IMG/VR virus record: IMGVR_UViG_3300025420_000010
Coordinates: 1 to 42,216 of that record
Origin: a virus
Strand: one strand, 5' to 3'
Length of the DNA stretch: 42,216 bases
Part shown: one piece after another, positions 23,655-32,082 of the stretch
How the letters are laid out: every line of letters begins with the position of its first letter
Position numbering within the stretch: the first letter of the stretch is position 1
Notes under the pieces: model-generated
The model's input: the letters and a program-made list of their open reading frames with translations, nothing else
Database searches by the model: none
Told to the model about the DNA's origin: nothing
Program-made: the position numbers and the translations under genes

Positions 23655-25022
23655 TTATCCCAACCATCCAAGGCTTTCGCCAAATTGCTGCACTTTGCCC
23701 ATCAGACCGTGTTTCTTCAAGGCACTTGTAACATGCCGATGTTTCGTTGTCTCGCCCCCTTGCGAGGCAATCGCCATATACCGAAAAGCGTCAGCTGCGT
23801 GTGATGACCAGTCATGCACAGGTTCTGACGACAAAACCTCCGTCACAGGGTTTTCTTCATAGTGATAATGGCGAAGAGCATGAAGAAGTTCTTTTTCACA
23901 TCTTGCGGCATCAAACCAGCAAGTGGGGAATATGCTCCTTGCAGCGACAATGCCGTCGAATTTAGAAAGACGCGGGACAATTCTGACCCTAAATCCTGCG
24001 TCTCGCATTTGTTCTTCGATGGACTTTTTTGATCCGAGCGTTTTAGCTCTTGCATCGTGGGGCAACCAACACGTCCCGTATTCATAAAGTTCTCCTGTGC
24101 CCGACCGGCGTGTGCGCAGCACATGAATGTAATGGTCAAGGCCTTTCAGACGGTTTTGGTAATAATCCACGACCCGTCTTTGCATTCCTACATATTGTTC
24201 AAAAATGATAGCTGTATGGTCACTCCTACCCAAGTCCCAATACAAATTGACAGCAGAAGAAGCATGATGTGGAACATGCGTGATCCGGCCTTCTTCCGCA
24301 CAATCTCGAAGTTCTTCGGCATAAACCGCCCCTTCCAAAGTCTTTCTGCATTCCCCCTCCCAGACATGCAGATACGCATCGCGGTCCTTGGCCTTGAGAT
24401 CGAGCATTTCCTGTTTAAGGACCCCCGGAAACCACGGGTTATCTCTCCACGAAATCTTTTGAACTATCGCATTTTTAGGAGGAGACAAAATAAACCGCTG
24501 ATAAGTATCATCAGTTTCAAGTTCTGGATTGAACGAAGCCCAGATTTCAGAGCCCTCTTTACGGATCGTCGGAATGAGAACTTCCCACGAGTTTTTCGTG
24601 ACCTTGTTCGCCTCCTCAACCCAGCATATGTCCACACCTTCATATGACTTAATCTTGGTGACATTGTTGCGTATCCCTTCAAAAGAGATCTCGCTCCCTG
24701 TCGATGGACAAAAAATCCTCGCCTGCTCGATTTGGTAAAATCCTGACAAACCTAAAAGGTCAATCTGGTCACTCAACACTTTATGCACCGAGTCTCGTAT
24801 TGAATTCTGCAATTCACGGGCGCATAAAATTCGCAATTCCCGCTTTGCCGCCAAAATCACCAACGCCCGTGCAATTCCCCAGCTTTTTGCTCCACCTCGC
24901 CCGCCATAAAGCACCCGATACCTCACAGGCAGATCATTGACCTTTGGCCAGAACAAGCATTGGAGCTTTTCCGGCCATTCAACAACCTTTGCCTGTGGGG
25001 CATTTTGTGCGGTTAGGTCCAT
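23655..25022 (-). CDS. terL: Terminase large subunit
   Basis: 455 residues, PBSX/Terminase_3 type. Walker A is YGGRGGAKSW (39-48), Walker B VDICWVEEA (130-138), and the coupling motif SFNP is at 163-166. The RNase H-like nuclease begins with YWDLGRSDHTAI (261-272, D263) and ends with a HDWSSHAADAFRY block in which the aspartates are conserved. It is the packaging motor and cutter. Its small partner is encoded about 12 kb upstream in the operon, at 36924-37742, which is unusual. The start has only a weak ribosome-binding site. Confidence 0.93.
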   Translation of the reverse strand: MDLTAQNAPQAKVVEWPEKLQCLFWPKVNDLPVRYRVLYGGRGGAKSWGIARALVILAAKRELRILCARELQNSIRDSVHKVLSDQIDLLGLSGFYQIEQARIFCPSTGSEISFEGIRNNVTKIKSYEGVDICWVEEANKVTKNSWEVLIPTIRKEGSEIWASFNPELETDDTYQRFILSPPKNAIVQKISWRDNPWFPGVLKQEMLDLKAKDRDAYLHVWEGECRKTLEGAVYAEELRDCAEEGRITHVPHHASSAVNLYWDLGRSDHTAIIFEQYVGMQRRVVDYYQNRLKGLDHYIHVLRTRRSGTGELYEYGTCWLPHDARAKTLGSKKSIEEQMRDAGFRVRIVPRLSKFDGIVAARSIFPTCWFDAARCEKELLHALRHYHYEENPVTEVLSSEPVHDWSSHAADAFRYMAIASQGGETTKHRHVTSALKKHGLMGKVQQFGESLGWLG

Positions 25023-25049
25023 TCTATATTCAATCCAAAATGGGGCTAA

Positions 25050-25214
25050 CTATTTCTTTTTCTCATACTTTTTCATCGCCGCACGATCCATGGCCTGCTC
25101 TTTTTTCGAGCCTTCCTTGATCCCTTTTGCGGCGAGTTTTTTGTCCATCTTTTTGTCCATCGGGGATTTTTCCCACTCTTTCATGGACATCTTTTTTGGA
25201 GGAGCTTTTGCCAT
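25050..25214 (-). CDS. Small lysine-rich protein, 54 residues
   Basis: Starts MAKAPPKKMSMKEWEKS and ends MKKYEKKK; about a third of the residues are lysine. GGCAAG precedes the ATG, which overlaps the upstream TAA. Such small basic proteins are frequent next to phage terminase genes and may bind DNA, but no function is shown. Length and codon pattern support a real gene. Confidence 0.55.
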   Translation of the reverse strand: MAKAPPKKMSMKEWEKSPMDKKMDKKLAAKGIKEGSKKEQAMDRAAMKKYEKKK

Positions 25215-25468
25215 TACTTGCCACCCAGTTTCTTTGAGGTTTTCATGCCATACATTGTTGACTCTTTTTTGTTTGCAGCAAGTTCACGATCTTTCGTCGC
25301 AACTTCTTTTGCCTCTGAATGTTTCACTGTCTTCATCTCAGCCTTATTCATGGCTGAAGACTTCGTAAGTTTCTTCATGTCGTGATGCTCGCCCATACGA
25401 TGGCAACCTTCACCTTCATGCTGAGATTTGAAATAAGCAGCTCCACCTGCGCCTGACATGTTATCCAT
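25214..25468 (-). CDS. Small basic protein, 84 residues
   Basis: The ATG at 25468 overlaps the upstream TGA (TGATG) and has AAAAGGGGA in front. The product is polar, rich in Lys, His, Glu and Met (QHEGEGCHRMGEHHDMKKL, then SAMNKAEMKTVKHSEAKE). His and Cys residues at 18-30 could bind metal. Unknown function; part of the run of small genes between lysis and packaging. Confidence 0.5.
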   Translation of the reverse strand: MDNMSGAGGAAYFKSQHEGEGCHRMGEHHDMKKLTKSSAMNKAEMKTVKHSEAKEVATKDRELAANKKESTMYGMKTSKKLGGK

Positions 25469-25704
25469 CACAATCCCCTTTTAATAAACCTGTCCCATAT
25501 TTTAAGCCCGATCTGCATGGACAGATATGTGCAGCCGAGAATTGGAGCAAAAACCGCTGCCACGTCCGACACCGGCTGAATTGTTTGTAACCAGAGGGGT
25601 GAAGAAATCATACTTGCCGCCACTAACGCCCCTGCTTTTTCACTTGTTGTCGAGAAAAGGGTGTTTAGAATGTCATAAAACGGGCTGTCATGGTGGATAG
25701 ACAT
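25468..25704 (-). CDS. Holin-like small membrane protein
   Basis: 78 residues with GTAGGAG before the ATG. Two hydrophobic segments (about 23-43, ALVAASMISSPLWLQTI; and about 47-68, VAAVFAPILGCTYLSMQIGL) are followed by a basic end (KIWDRFIKRGL). This is the topology of class II holins, and it lies near the endolysin. A second candidate is encoded at 26450-26647, so which is the holin cannot be decided. Confidence 0.5.
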   Translation of the reverse strand: MSIHHDSPFYDILNTLFSTTSEKAGALVAASMISSPLWLQTIQPVSDVAAVFAPILGCTYLSMQIGLKIWDRFIKRGL

Positions 25705-25713
25705 CCTTCTCTC

Positions 25714-26139
25714 CTACGATGGTTTTGATGCTGGGGTTACGGCGATAATATTTGATGCAGTTGCAGCCAATTCCTGCACGGCAGCGCTTGCAGCTTTAAG
25801 CGACGAATATCCCGCGACCGCTTGATCTGGCGTAAGTGTTCCAGCTTTTGTGGACGCAGCAAAAGCATTTAGCCCTGCCATCGCGGCATTTAATGCAGCC
25901 ATTTTTGCCGCAATCGTAGGATCAGCAAGGCCAACAATCGCATCGACAAGTGGAGTAATCCGGGCAATACCTGCGGTCAGCACAGGGATTTCATTGACAA
26001 TCCAATTCGCCACCGCGATTACGTCTTTTTCCACAATCTGCGCTTCCGCCCAGACCTTCGTGCTAAATGTGACAACATCGGCCTCTGTTGCGACCGCTGC
26101 TTTCGAAAAGAAACTCGTTATTGATGAGAATAAGCTCAT
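25714..26139 (-). CDS. Unknown alanine-rich protein in the lysis region
   Basis: 141 residues. The ATG at 26139 overlaps the upstream TGA (ATGA), and GGAG lies 7 bases upstream. The N terminus MSLFSSITSFFSKAAVATEA is amphipathic; the rest is helical and Ala/Thr/Ile-rich (VANWIVNEIPVLTAGIARIT, AALNAAMAGLNAFAASTKAG). It could associate with membranes. No family recognised. Confidence 0.45.
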   Translation of the reverse strand: MSLFSSITSFFSKAAVATEADVVTFSTKVWAEAQIVEKDVIAVANWIVNEIPVLTAGIARITPLVDAIVGLADPTIAAKMAALNAAMAGLNAFAASTKAGTLTPDQAVAGYSSLKAASAAVQELAATASNIIAVTPASKPS

Positions 26140-26453
26140 TGCTCTGCTCCTTTTGGCACCCAAACCCAACCTTCAAATCCATCCCATTCGTAACTACCTG
26201 CAGCATATTCAACGGTAGGATGAACGCTTTTTGTAACCCTCTCCACACCTTTTTCGACACTTTGCTTTGCGCCCGCTTCCGCAGCGTCAATTGCCTTTCG
26301 GATCGCCGCTTTGAATTTTTGTCCGTCAGGGCCGTCAAGCATTTCCTTCGCGGCCTTGATCGCTTCGTAACTATCTTTTGTAACAGTTACAATCGTTTGC
26401 GCGTTTTGAAGGTAAGGTGCAAGCCCTAAAATTGATAAAACTGCGTTCATCAT
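26136..26453 (-). CDS. Unknown protein, helical with aromatic C terminus
   Basis: 105 residues; overlaps both neighbours by 4 bases, which suggests tight coupling. It has an N-terminal hydrophobic stretch (MMNAVLSILGLAPYLQNA), a basic/acidic helix (AAIRKAIDAAEAGAKQSVEK) and a Trp/Gly-rich end (YEWDGFEGWVWVPKG). Unknown role within the lysis-region gene run. Confidence 0.45.
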   Translation of the reverse strand: MMNAVLSILGLAPYLQNAQTIVTVTKDSYEAIKAAKEMLDGPDGQKFKAAIRKAIDAAEAGAKQSVEKGVERVTKSVHPTVEYAAGSYEWDGFEGWVWVPKGAEQ

Positions 26454-26647
26454 TTTGGTGCAACCTTTTTAGATTTTTCCTCCAAAATCACCGCAAGAAT
26501 ACCGCCAAGCCCCTGCAGCGTGGAGATAATGTTATCACCCATTGATCCGGGGATATAATTGTGAACCGCTGACGCGATTAAGCCTGTGCCCGCCCATGTG
26601 GACGGTTCTTTTAATCTTGCGATCAGCCATGTAATAACTACGTCCAT
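26450..26647 (-). CDS. Small membrane protein, second holin candidate
   Basis: 65 residues with GAAAGGG upstream. The start MDVVITWLIARLKEPSTWAG resembles small phage holin-like proteins that begin with a RLKEPSTWAG block. One or two hydrophobic segments follow (TGLIASAVHNYI; IISTLQGLGGILAVIL) and a lysine-rich end. It lies two genes after the endolysin, so a lysis role is likely. Confidence 0.55.
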   Translation of the reverse strand: MDVVITWLIARLKEPSTWAGTGLIASAVHNYIPGSMGDNIISTLQGLGGILAVILEEKSKKVAPK

Positions 26648-26660
26648 TTGGCACCCTTTC

Positions 26661-26849
26661 CTATCGATTATAGCATCTTGTGAGAGAAGGAGTTATCTTT
26701 TTACACACAACTCGAGGCTGCGGTTTGCCGTCATTCACAAACCCATCACCTTCGATTTGAGAGCATCCTGTCAAGAACCCTAATGCTGTGCAGAGAAGCA
26801 CCATCCAGCTTACCGTGCCGAATGCCACTATTCGCCAATCTTTGTCCAT
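26661..26849 (-). CDS. Rz1-like outer-membrane lipoprotein (o-spanin candidate)
   Basis: 62 residues; the ATG overlaps the endolysin TGA (TGATG). A hydrophobic signal (WMVLLCTALGF) is followed by the lipobox LTGC with C29, so the mature protein would start at a lipidated Cys. The short mature part has a QPR motif and two more cysteines. Small size, lipobox and direct neighbourhood with the endolysin fit an outer-membrane spanin. No embedding i-spanin gene with a coiled coil is visible, so the pair is incomplete or the protein does something else. Confidence 0.5.
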   Translation of the reverse strand: MDKDWRIVAFGTVSWMVLLCTALGFLTGCSQIEGDGFVNDGKPQPRVVCKKITPSLTRCYNR

Positions 26850-27376
26850 CACGACCCCCTATTCGCACGTTTAAGGGCGTATTGAAATGCGGTAGCATAC
26901 CCCGCGATTAAATTTGCCTTGTCCTGACCATTTATAATTCTTCTCGCCCCGACATAATCGCATTTCCCTGCGGAAATGTAATCTGCGAGCTTTTTGCCCG
27001 TGAAAAGGCCTTTTGTCATGCCTTCAAAACAAGCGCGAAGTGCTACTGGCCATGCGAGCAAATCTTCGGGCTTTTCGGCCCCAAAGAGCTTTGCATTCCG
27101 CTCCCACGTCACTTGGACCAAACCCATTCCGATCCAGGGCCAGTAAGGCTTTGACTTTAGGTAGCGTAAGCTCCCTTGCTCCTTGACCGGCACCATTTTA
27201 TGCCCAGTTTCCCAGTTCACCGTCGCAAAGATATAGGCCAACTGGTCGTCGGTCACGCCTTTATAATTGCTATCACGGTAGTCCAGAATTCGCGTGATGC
27301 CGTCTACTTGCGCAGCCGTAAGTTTCCCGCCGAACAGGGCATGTCTAATTCTGTTGAAAAAGTATGCCCTGTCCAT
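26849..27376 (-). CDS. Endolysin, glycoside hydrolase family 19/lysozyme-like
   Basis: 175 residues with TAGGAG before the ATG. The pattern LTAAQVDGITRILDYRD, then LAYIFATVNWETGHKMVPV (probable catalytic E56), PWIGMGLVQVTWERNAKLFG and the C-terminal ARRIINGQDK block match phage endolysins of the chitinase-like GH19/lysozyme superfamily (G-x-G-x-x-Q-x-T signature). No signal peptide is present, so it would need a holin. The lipoprotein and membrane-protein genes that follow complete the lysis module. Confidence 0.8.
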   Translation of the reverse strand: MDRAYFFNRIRHALFGGKLTAAQVDGITRILDYRDSNYKGVTDDQLAYIFATVNWETGHKMVPVKEQGSLRYLKSKPYWPWIGMGLVQVTWERNAKLFGAEKPEDLLAWPVALRACFEGMTKGLFTGKKLADYISAGKCDYVGARRIINGQDKANLIAGYATAFQYALKRANRGS

Positions 27377-27386
27377 TTACGCGCTC

Positions 27387-27620
27387 CTATTTTGCTTTGG
27401 CTTTAATCTGCGCCTGTATCTTCTGGGCTACAGCCTCAGTTGCAAGTTTATCATGCTCGGCCTGTAAAAGAGCCTGCAATTCACCAACTGTGATGGTGAT
27501 TGGGGTGTTTGGATCGACTTGCTGTTGTGCAGATGCAGCTGCTGGAGCAGCAGGTTTTACATCCTCTGCAAATGCTGGGAAAGACGCTAAAATCAGAGAT
27601 GCAATAATTACCTTTTTCAT
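27387..27620 (-). CDS. Small exported protein, unknown
   Basis: 77 residues with AAAAAGGAAG upstream. Residues 1-18 are a clear Sec signal peptide (MKKVIIASLILASFPAFA, cleavage before E19). The mature part is Ala/Pro/Gln-rich and then helical and acidic/basic (VGELQALLQAEHDKLATEAV). It has no cysteine. Located between the giant fiber and the endolysin. It could act in the periplasm during lysis or fiber maturation. Confidence 0.6.
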   Translation of the reverse strand: MKKVIIASLILASFPAFAEDVKPAAPAAASAQQQVDPNTPITITVGELQALLQAEHDKLATEAVAQKIQAQIKAKAK

Positions 27621-27682
27621 TTGGCTTCCTTTTTCGGGAGGTTAGAGTTTTACAAGAGAACTGCCCGATCAATTCCCTTGAA

Positions 27683-30600
27683 TTAGTTACCAAAGCAGGT
27701 GTATTGGAATTTAGCACTCGTCGCACTTGTATATGTGATCGTAAACGCTGATGCACTTTGGGCCGATATATACAAACCAGAATTTGCAGCATTTACAGGA
27801 CTTACTGTGCAATAAGCTGAAGTCGGATAAGCCGTTGCAAAAGTAATAGTGCAGGCGGTTGTCGCAGTTGATCCTGTAGTAATCTGACCAGAATTATTAC
27901 TGCTGCCTGTCGTTACGGATGGCGATGTGCCACAAGTGGTAATCGTTGGTGATGCTGCGGCAGTTTGAACGGAAGTAGCCGCATTTATAACGCCGCCGCC
28001 ATAAATCGCCCCTGACGCGCCTATACCTCCAGATACTGTAAGAGTTCCACTGGAAGTTGAAGTTGAGGCAATGTTTGCAGATAAATTTACGTTACCACTA
28101 CTATTAATAGCCATCCTATTCGTGCCAATAGTCGTAGTAGTATTGGCGGCTGTATTAAATTGAATAGATGTAGCTGCATATTGTTGTGAATACCCGCCAC
28201 CAAATGCTATAATGTTATTTGTAGCGTCTGATGACGCGCCAAAAATGGCTACAGGCGTTCCTGACAAACCAGAATAGTTTGCAACGCCCATCATTGCATA
28301 TTTTGTGGTGTTTGTTCCGGCATTATCTGACAAAATCAGATTTGGTATAGATTTTACAATCTGGACACCATATGACGGCGAATTGGTGCCAATTCCAACA
28401 TTTCCTGTCGATGTAGCGCCAATTCCAATTGTGCCAGATCCCTTCGCATCAAGGGTCAGATTTTCGTTCGTGCCGGACGAAATGGTCGAAAGGGCCACGC
28501 CACTGCCTGCAGCTGCAGATTTGATGTTGAGGCCTGTGGCAGAGGATGCAGTGGACGTATCTACGTTGAATGCTGGATTGGTTGTGCCGTTAGGGCCAAC
28601 TGAAAAAGAATTTGCAAGTGCTTTTGTTAGATAATTTGAAATTGCGGCGTCGGCACTAAAATTAACTTTAGCGGCCCCTGCCGATAAAAGTTGCATCGTT
28701 CCATTATCATTTGTAGCAGAAAGTCCATTGAATGTGACCGTGCTATATGTTCCGTTACTTAGAATGTAACCTTGATATTGTGTAGATGTAATTTGGTTAA
28801 ACGCATTGCTAACCGTAGTTGATCTTTGAAGATAAATATTTCCTGTAGAATTATTACCTATAGTAATATTTCCTGTGCCTTTAGAGTCTATAGTTAGAGT
28901 TTCATTTGTTCCGCTAGATATTACCGAAAGCGCGACACCATTGCCTGCCGCCGCTGACTTAATATTCAATCCAGTTGCTGAAGATGCAGTAGAGGCATCA
29001 ACATTAAGCGCCGGATTTGTGGTGCCGTTTGCTCCTACAGCTAAAGCATTAGCTGATGAAGATGTGATTGTATGCGCGGCGCTTGTTAATGTACTGCTAA
29101 GAGCCGTTGTGCCTGTAACTGCGAGCGCGTTTGTGCCGATTGTAGCTCCACCAAGAGCAAGCGACGTGCCTGTAGCTGCACCAAGCACTGGAGTCACAAG
29201 TGTGGGCGATGTCGAAAATACAAGATTTGTGGAAGTTGTTCCCGTAGTGCCGGAAGCTGTAAAGCCTGTAATGTTATTAAAGCATGTAATGCTTGCCGCC
29301 GTGCAGGCCGTGCCACCATTGGCAACAGGAAGCGATGTGACCCAAGACGATACACCACCAGTTGTTGAAGTCAGAACAGCACCGTTAGCTGCGGGCGTGG
29401 CAACAGGAAGTGTTAATGTCCATGCCGCCGTTGAAGAAGCTGAAGAAGCAAGAGTGGTTGGAAACGCACCTGCATTAGTATTAGCGAGTGTTAATGTGCC
29501 TGCCGTTGTGCTTTGAACTCCGAGCGTAGGAGTTGCAGTTGCTGTGACAGTATTTGCAGTTCCAGATGCTAAGATCGTTCCTGCCGTTGTGGTTGCAGGG
29601 AATGTTGCAGTTGTCCAAGATGGATTGGCCGCAGCACCTCCACTTTGAAGATGCTGACCTGCCGAGCCTGTAGCGCCCAATGTAGCTGGAGCAGCACCTG
29701 CACCGCCACCAACAACAAGTTGATATTGTGCCAGCAATGCTGAAGATGCCATCGCAGTTGTGCTGGAGAAATACGGAATACCGCCACTTGTAACTGTGCC
29801 GCTAACTGTGGCAGGGAACGGAATGCTTGAAGCTACAGCTGTGACCGTGCAGGTAGAGCCGAGTGTGCAGCTTTGCCCATTGACCGTTGTTGTCGGGCTT
29901 GTCCAAGTCATGGCGGAAGCGCCACCGGCCTGCGACGTTAGCAAATATCCCGCCGTGCCGACGGTTGTAGGCAAGTTGAAATTGTAGGCTGTGGTTGCAC
30001 CATTGTTCTGGACAGTGACCGTTGCTCCTGTTGCACCACCATTTGCAAGGCCCAATTGGCCTGTCGTTGTGGCGTTCACACCGAGCGTTGGTGTCGCTGT
30101 AAAGGCTGGTGTCGCACCTGCAAGGATCTGCCCTGCCGCACCTGTAATCGAGATCGCACCAGTTGTTGAACTAATTGAAAGTGGCGCTGATGCTGTAGAG
30201 ACAAGTGTTCCGCTAGTATTAGGAAGCGTTAGTGTTGGTGTGCCTGCTGCGGCTTGCGCTGTGATAGTTGCCGTGCCGCTTGTAGCGCCGGTCATATTCA
30301 ACACGCCGGTAGCTGTGCCAGCTACACCAAGCGTAAATGTGCCTTTTGTAGTGCTAAATTGCGCCGACTGCCCACCGCTTGTGTAGATGGAAAGCGGCAG
30401 ATAGGTGCCTGTGCCATTGATGCCGGAGACAAGTTGCACATCTGTGCTGGCATTTGTAGCGATTAAAATCTTGCTTGCGTTTGTGGGGTCAGAGTTGTTG
30501 GTTGCTTGCCAACTTGCCGCAGTCGATGTGCCGTTTGGAAGGGCGTAAATGCCGGTTGTAGCGTTTGTGGTGCTTGTCTGAAATGCTCTACGGCTATTGA

Positions 30601-32080
30601 CCGTCGCATTGTCGAAGTCAGCAAGAATACGTCCAGCCGTTCCCGTATAAGTTTCATTCCCGCTAATTGTTGGTGTCGTGATGGTCGGGCTGGTCGAGAA
30701 CACCAAATTGGTGCTGGTAGTGCCGGTCGCGCCTGTCGCGGTATAACCTGTGATGTTGTTAAAGCATGTGATGCTAGACGCAGAGCAGTTCGTGCCACCA
30801 TTTGCTACCGGCAAAATTGAGGTCCATGATGAGACGCCACCAGTTGTCGCGGTCAGGATCGCACCATTTGCTGCCGGAACCGCAAGAGGAAGCGTCAAAG
30901 TCCAAGATGCAGGGGTATTTGCGCCAGCTTGTAGGGTAGTTGTATAAGCTGAACTTGCATTTGCTAGAGATAGTGAGCCAGTTGTTGTTGAGGTTTTGCC
31001 CAATAAAAGATTGCCTGTCGAGGACAACAACATCAATTGCGCTGCGCCAATTCCACCATTATACCAAACAAATGAGTCTCCTGCGCCTCCACTAAAACGA
31101 ACAAATGGAGACACATAATCAACGGCCACCCCATTTGTAAAGGAGCCCGCATACGCGCCTGTTATAGACGCCCCGCCAGCAAATATAGCCGAATAAGGCG
31201 ATTGAACAGTTAAATTTCCAGCAAGAGCAACACCATTCCAAGCTCCAGAATTGGTAATCGATAAATATCCACTTGTCATTCTAATCAAAGTTAATTGTGC
31301 CGTTGCTGATCCATCAAACCATCCTAATTGTAAATTTTGACTTTCAATGTTTGTCCCAGAAGCGGATTTTGCCCCTAACGACAAGCCAGTATTTGTAGTC
31401 CCACTAAGACTAACAAAACCTCCGCCCCATTTAATTCCTGTTCCAAGTGAATTAACTATAAAAGCATTAGAAGTTGTAGGCTGGCTTAATGAATTGCCAC
31501 CAACACTTACACCAATAACTTGTGTAGCGGGAGACATGATATTAAAGTCCAGTTCCGCTCCAATGCAATAATTACCTGTTAAAGAAGCAATGGCTCTTGT
31601 AGGAGCATCTTGACAAAGAGTGTTTACACCCCAAACTGAAGAATTATTAGCAACAGATTGAACTGCAGCAAATAATCCAACGCCATTTCCTTGTCCTGCG
31701 CCATTTGTTCCCGACGCATTCTTAACATAAGCAGCTAATCCTGTATTGTTTATCGTTGTTGTTCCTGCAGTTATATCTGCAACACTTTGAATTGTATCGC
31801 TAAAGGTGACGCTGGGATAAATAGCTGAATAAATGCTGTTTGCAGCCGTAGATGTTTTTTGGGCGACAACATTATTTTGAAATAACTGTGTCCCTGACCA
31901 AACATTATTCTGTGCCAACAACGGCATAGCCGTCCAAGTCGTGCCAATTTTATATTGGAGCGGAGTGCCTGTCGGCAAAGTCTGAGTGCTATCCCAACCC
32001 CATTGCGGAGTCATGTTAGGCGCAGCAACTGCGGCCTGCAAAGCAATCAGACTAACACCTGCTACCAAGAATTTCTTCAT
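27683..32080 (-). CDS. Giant exported fiber-like protein, 1465 residues
   Basis: The start MKKFLVAGVSLIALQAAVAA at 32080 is chosen: GGGGAT precedes it, it begins 2 bases after the upstream stop, and it gives a good Sec signal peptide (cleavage after AVA). A longer reading to 32236 would overlap the upstream gene. The mature part is low in charge and dominated by Thr, Ser, Ala, Gly and Asn, with fiber-type units such as PVANGGT, TNLVFSTSP, GNVGIGT and SGGIGASGAIYGGGVINAAT. Two pairs of internal duplications are present. Twelve cysteines are counted in the mature part. The C terminus (TACTITFATAYPTSAYC, FQYTCFGN) is typical of fiber tips. No S74 chaperone is seen. Likely a long tail fiber or a secreted/surface adhesin. 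Confidence 0.75.
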   Translation of the reverse strand: MKKFLVAGVSLIALQAAVAAPNMTPQWGWDSTQTLPTGTPLQYKIGTTWTAMPLLAQNNVWSGTQLFQNNVVAQKTSTAANSIYSAIYPSVTFSDTIQSVADITAGTTTINNTGLAAYVKNASGTNGAGQGNGVGLFAAVQSVANNSSVWGVNTLCQDAPTRAIASLTGNYCIGAELDFNIMSPATQVIGVSVGGNSLSQPTTSNAFIVNSLGTGIKWGGGFVSLSGTTNTGLSLGAKSASGTNIESQNLQLGWFDGSATAQLTLIRMTSGYLSITNSGAWNGVALAGNLTVQSPYSAIFAGGASITGAYAGSFTNGVAVDYVSPFVRFSGGAGDSFVWYNGGIGAAQLMLLSSTGNLLLGKTSTTTGSLSLANASSAYTTTLQAGANTPASWTLTLPLAVPAANGAILTATTGGVSSWTSILPVANGGTNCSASSITCFNNITGYTATGATGTTSTNLVFSTSPTITTPTISGNETYTGTAGRILADFDNATVNSRRAFQTSTTNATTGIYALPNGTSTAASWQATNNSDPTNASKILIATNASTDVQLVSGINGTGTYLPLSIYTSGGQSAQFSTTKGTFTLGVAGTATGVLNMTGATSGTATITAQAAAGTPTLTLPNTSGTLVSTASAPLSISSTTGAISITGAAGQILAGATPAFTATPTLGVNATTTGQLGLANGGATGATVTVQNNGATTAYNFNLPTTVGTAGYLLTSQAGGASAMTWTSPTTTVNGQSCTLGSTCTVTAVASSIPFPATVSGTVTSGGIPYFSSTTAMASSALLAQYQLVVGGGAGAAPATLGATGSAGQHLQSGGAAANPSWTTATFPATTTAGTILASGTANTVTATATPTLGVQSTTAGTLTLANTNAGAFPTTLASSASSTAAWTLTLPVATPAANGAVLTSTTGGVSSWVTSLPVANGGTACTAASITCFNNITGFTASGTTGTTSTNLVFSTSPTLVTPVLGAATGTSLALGGATIGTNALAVTGTTALSSTLTSAAHTITSSSANALAVGANGTTNPALNVDASTASSATGLNIKSAAAGNGVALSVISSGTNETLTIDSKGTGNITIGNNSTGNIYLQRSTTVSNAFNQITSTQYQGYILSNGTYSTVTFNGLSATNDNGTMQLLSAGAAKVNFSADAAISNYLTKALANSFSVGPNGTTNPAFNVDTSTASSATGLNIKSAAAGSGVALSTISSGTNENLTLDAKGSGTIGIGATSTGNVGIGTNSPSYGVQIVKSIPNLILSDNAGTNTTKYAMMGVANYSGLSGTPVAIFGASSDATNNIIAFGGGYSQQYAATSIQFNTAANTTTTIGTNRMAINSSGNVNLSANIASTSTSSGTLTVSGGIGASGAIYGGGVINAATSVQTAAASPTITTCGTSPSVTTGSSNNSGQITTGSTATTACTITFATAYPTSAYCTVSPVNAANSGLYISAQSASAFTITYTSATSAKFQYTCFGN
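28435..28600 (-). repeat. Fiber internal repeat A, copy 1
   Basis: Codes SSATGLNIKSAAAGSGVALS and the following 20 residues. It matches 28872-29037 over 166 bases at constant offset (437), with many third-position changes, so the protein is kept more than the DNA. Confidence 0.75.
28872..29037 (-). repeat. Fiber internal repeat A, copy 2
   Basis: Codes SSATGLNIKSAAAGNGVALS and neighbours; partner of 28435-28600. Confidence 0.75.
29189..29423 (-). repeat. Fiber internal repeat B, copy 1
   Basis: 235 bases coding LPVANGGTACTAASITCFNN and flanks up to TNLVFSTSPT. It matches 30671-30905 without gaps. Confidence 0.75.
30671..30905 (-). repeat. Fiber internal repeat B, copy 2
   Basis: 235 bases coding LPVANGGTNCSASSITCFNN and flanks; partner of 29189-29423. 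Both copies keep a C-x6-C pair. Confidence 0.75.
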
Positions 32081-32082
32081 GT

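Noticed and set aside
28875-29516. 213-codon plus-strand frame opposite the giant fiber gene
   Set aside because: It is a by-product of the Thr/Ser/Ala-rich codons of the fiber. Its Val/Pro/Ala composition mirrors the other strand, and no ribosome-binding site is seen. The same applies to other long antisense frames between 28305 and 30947.
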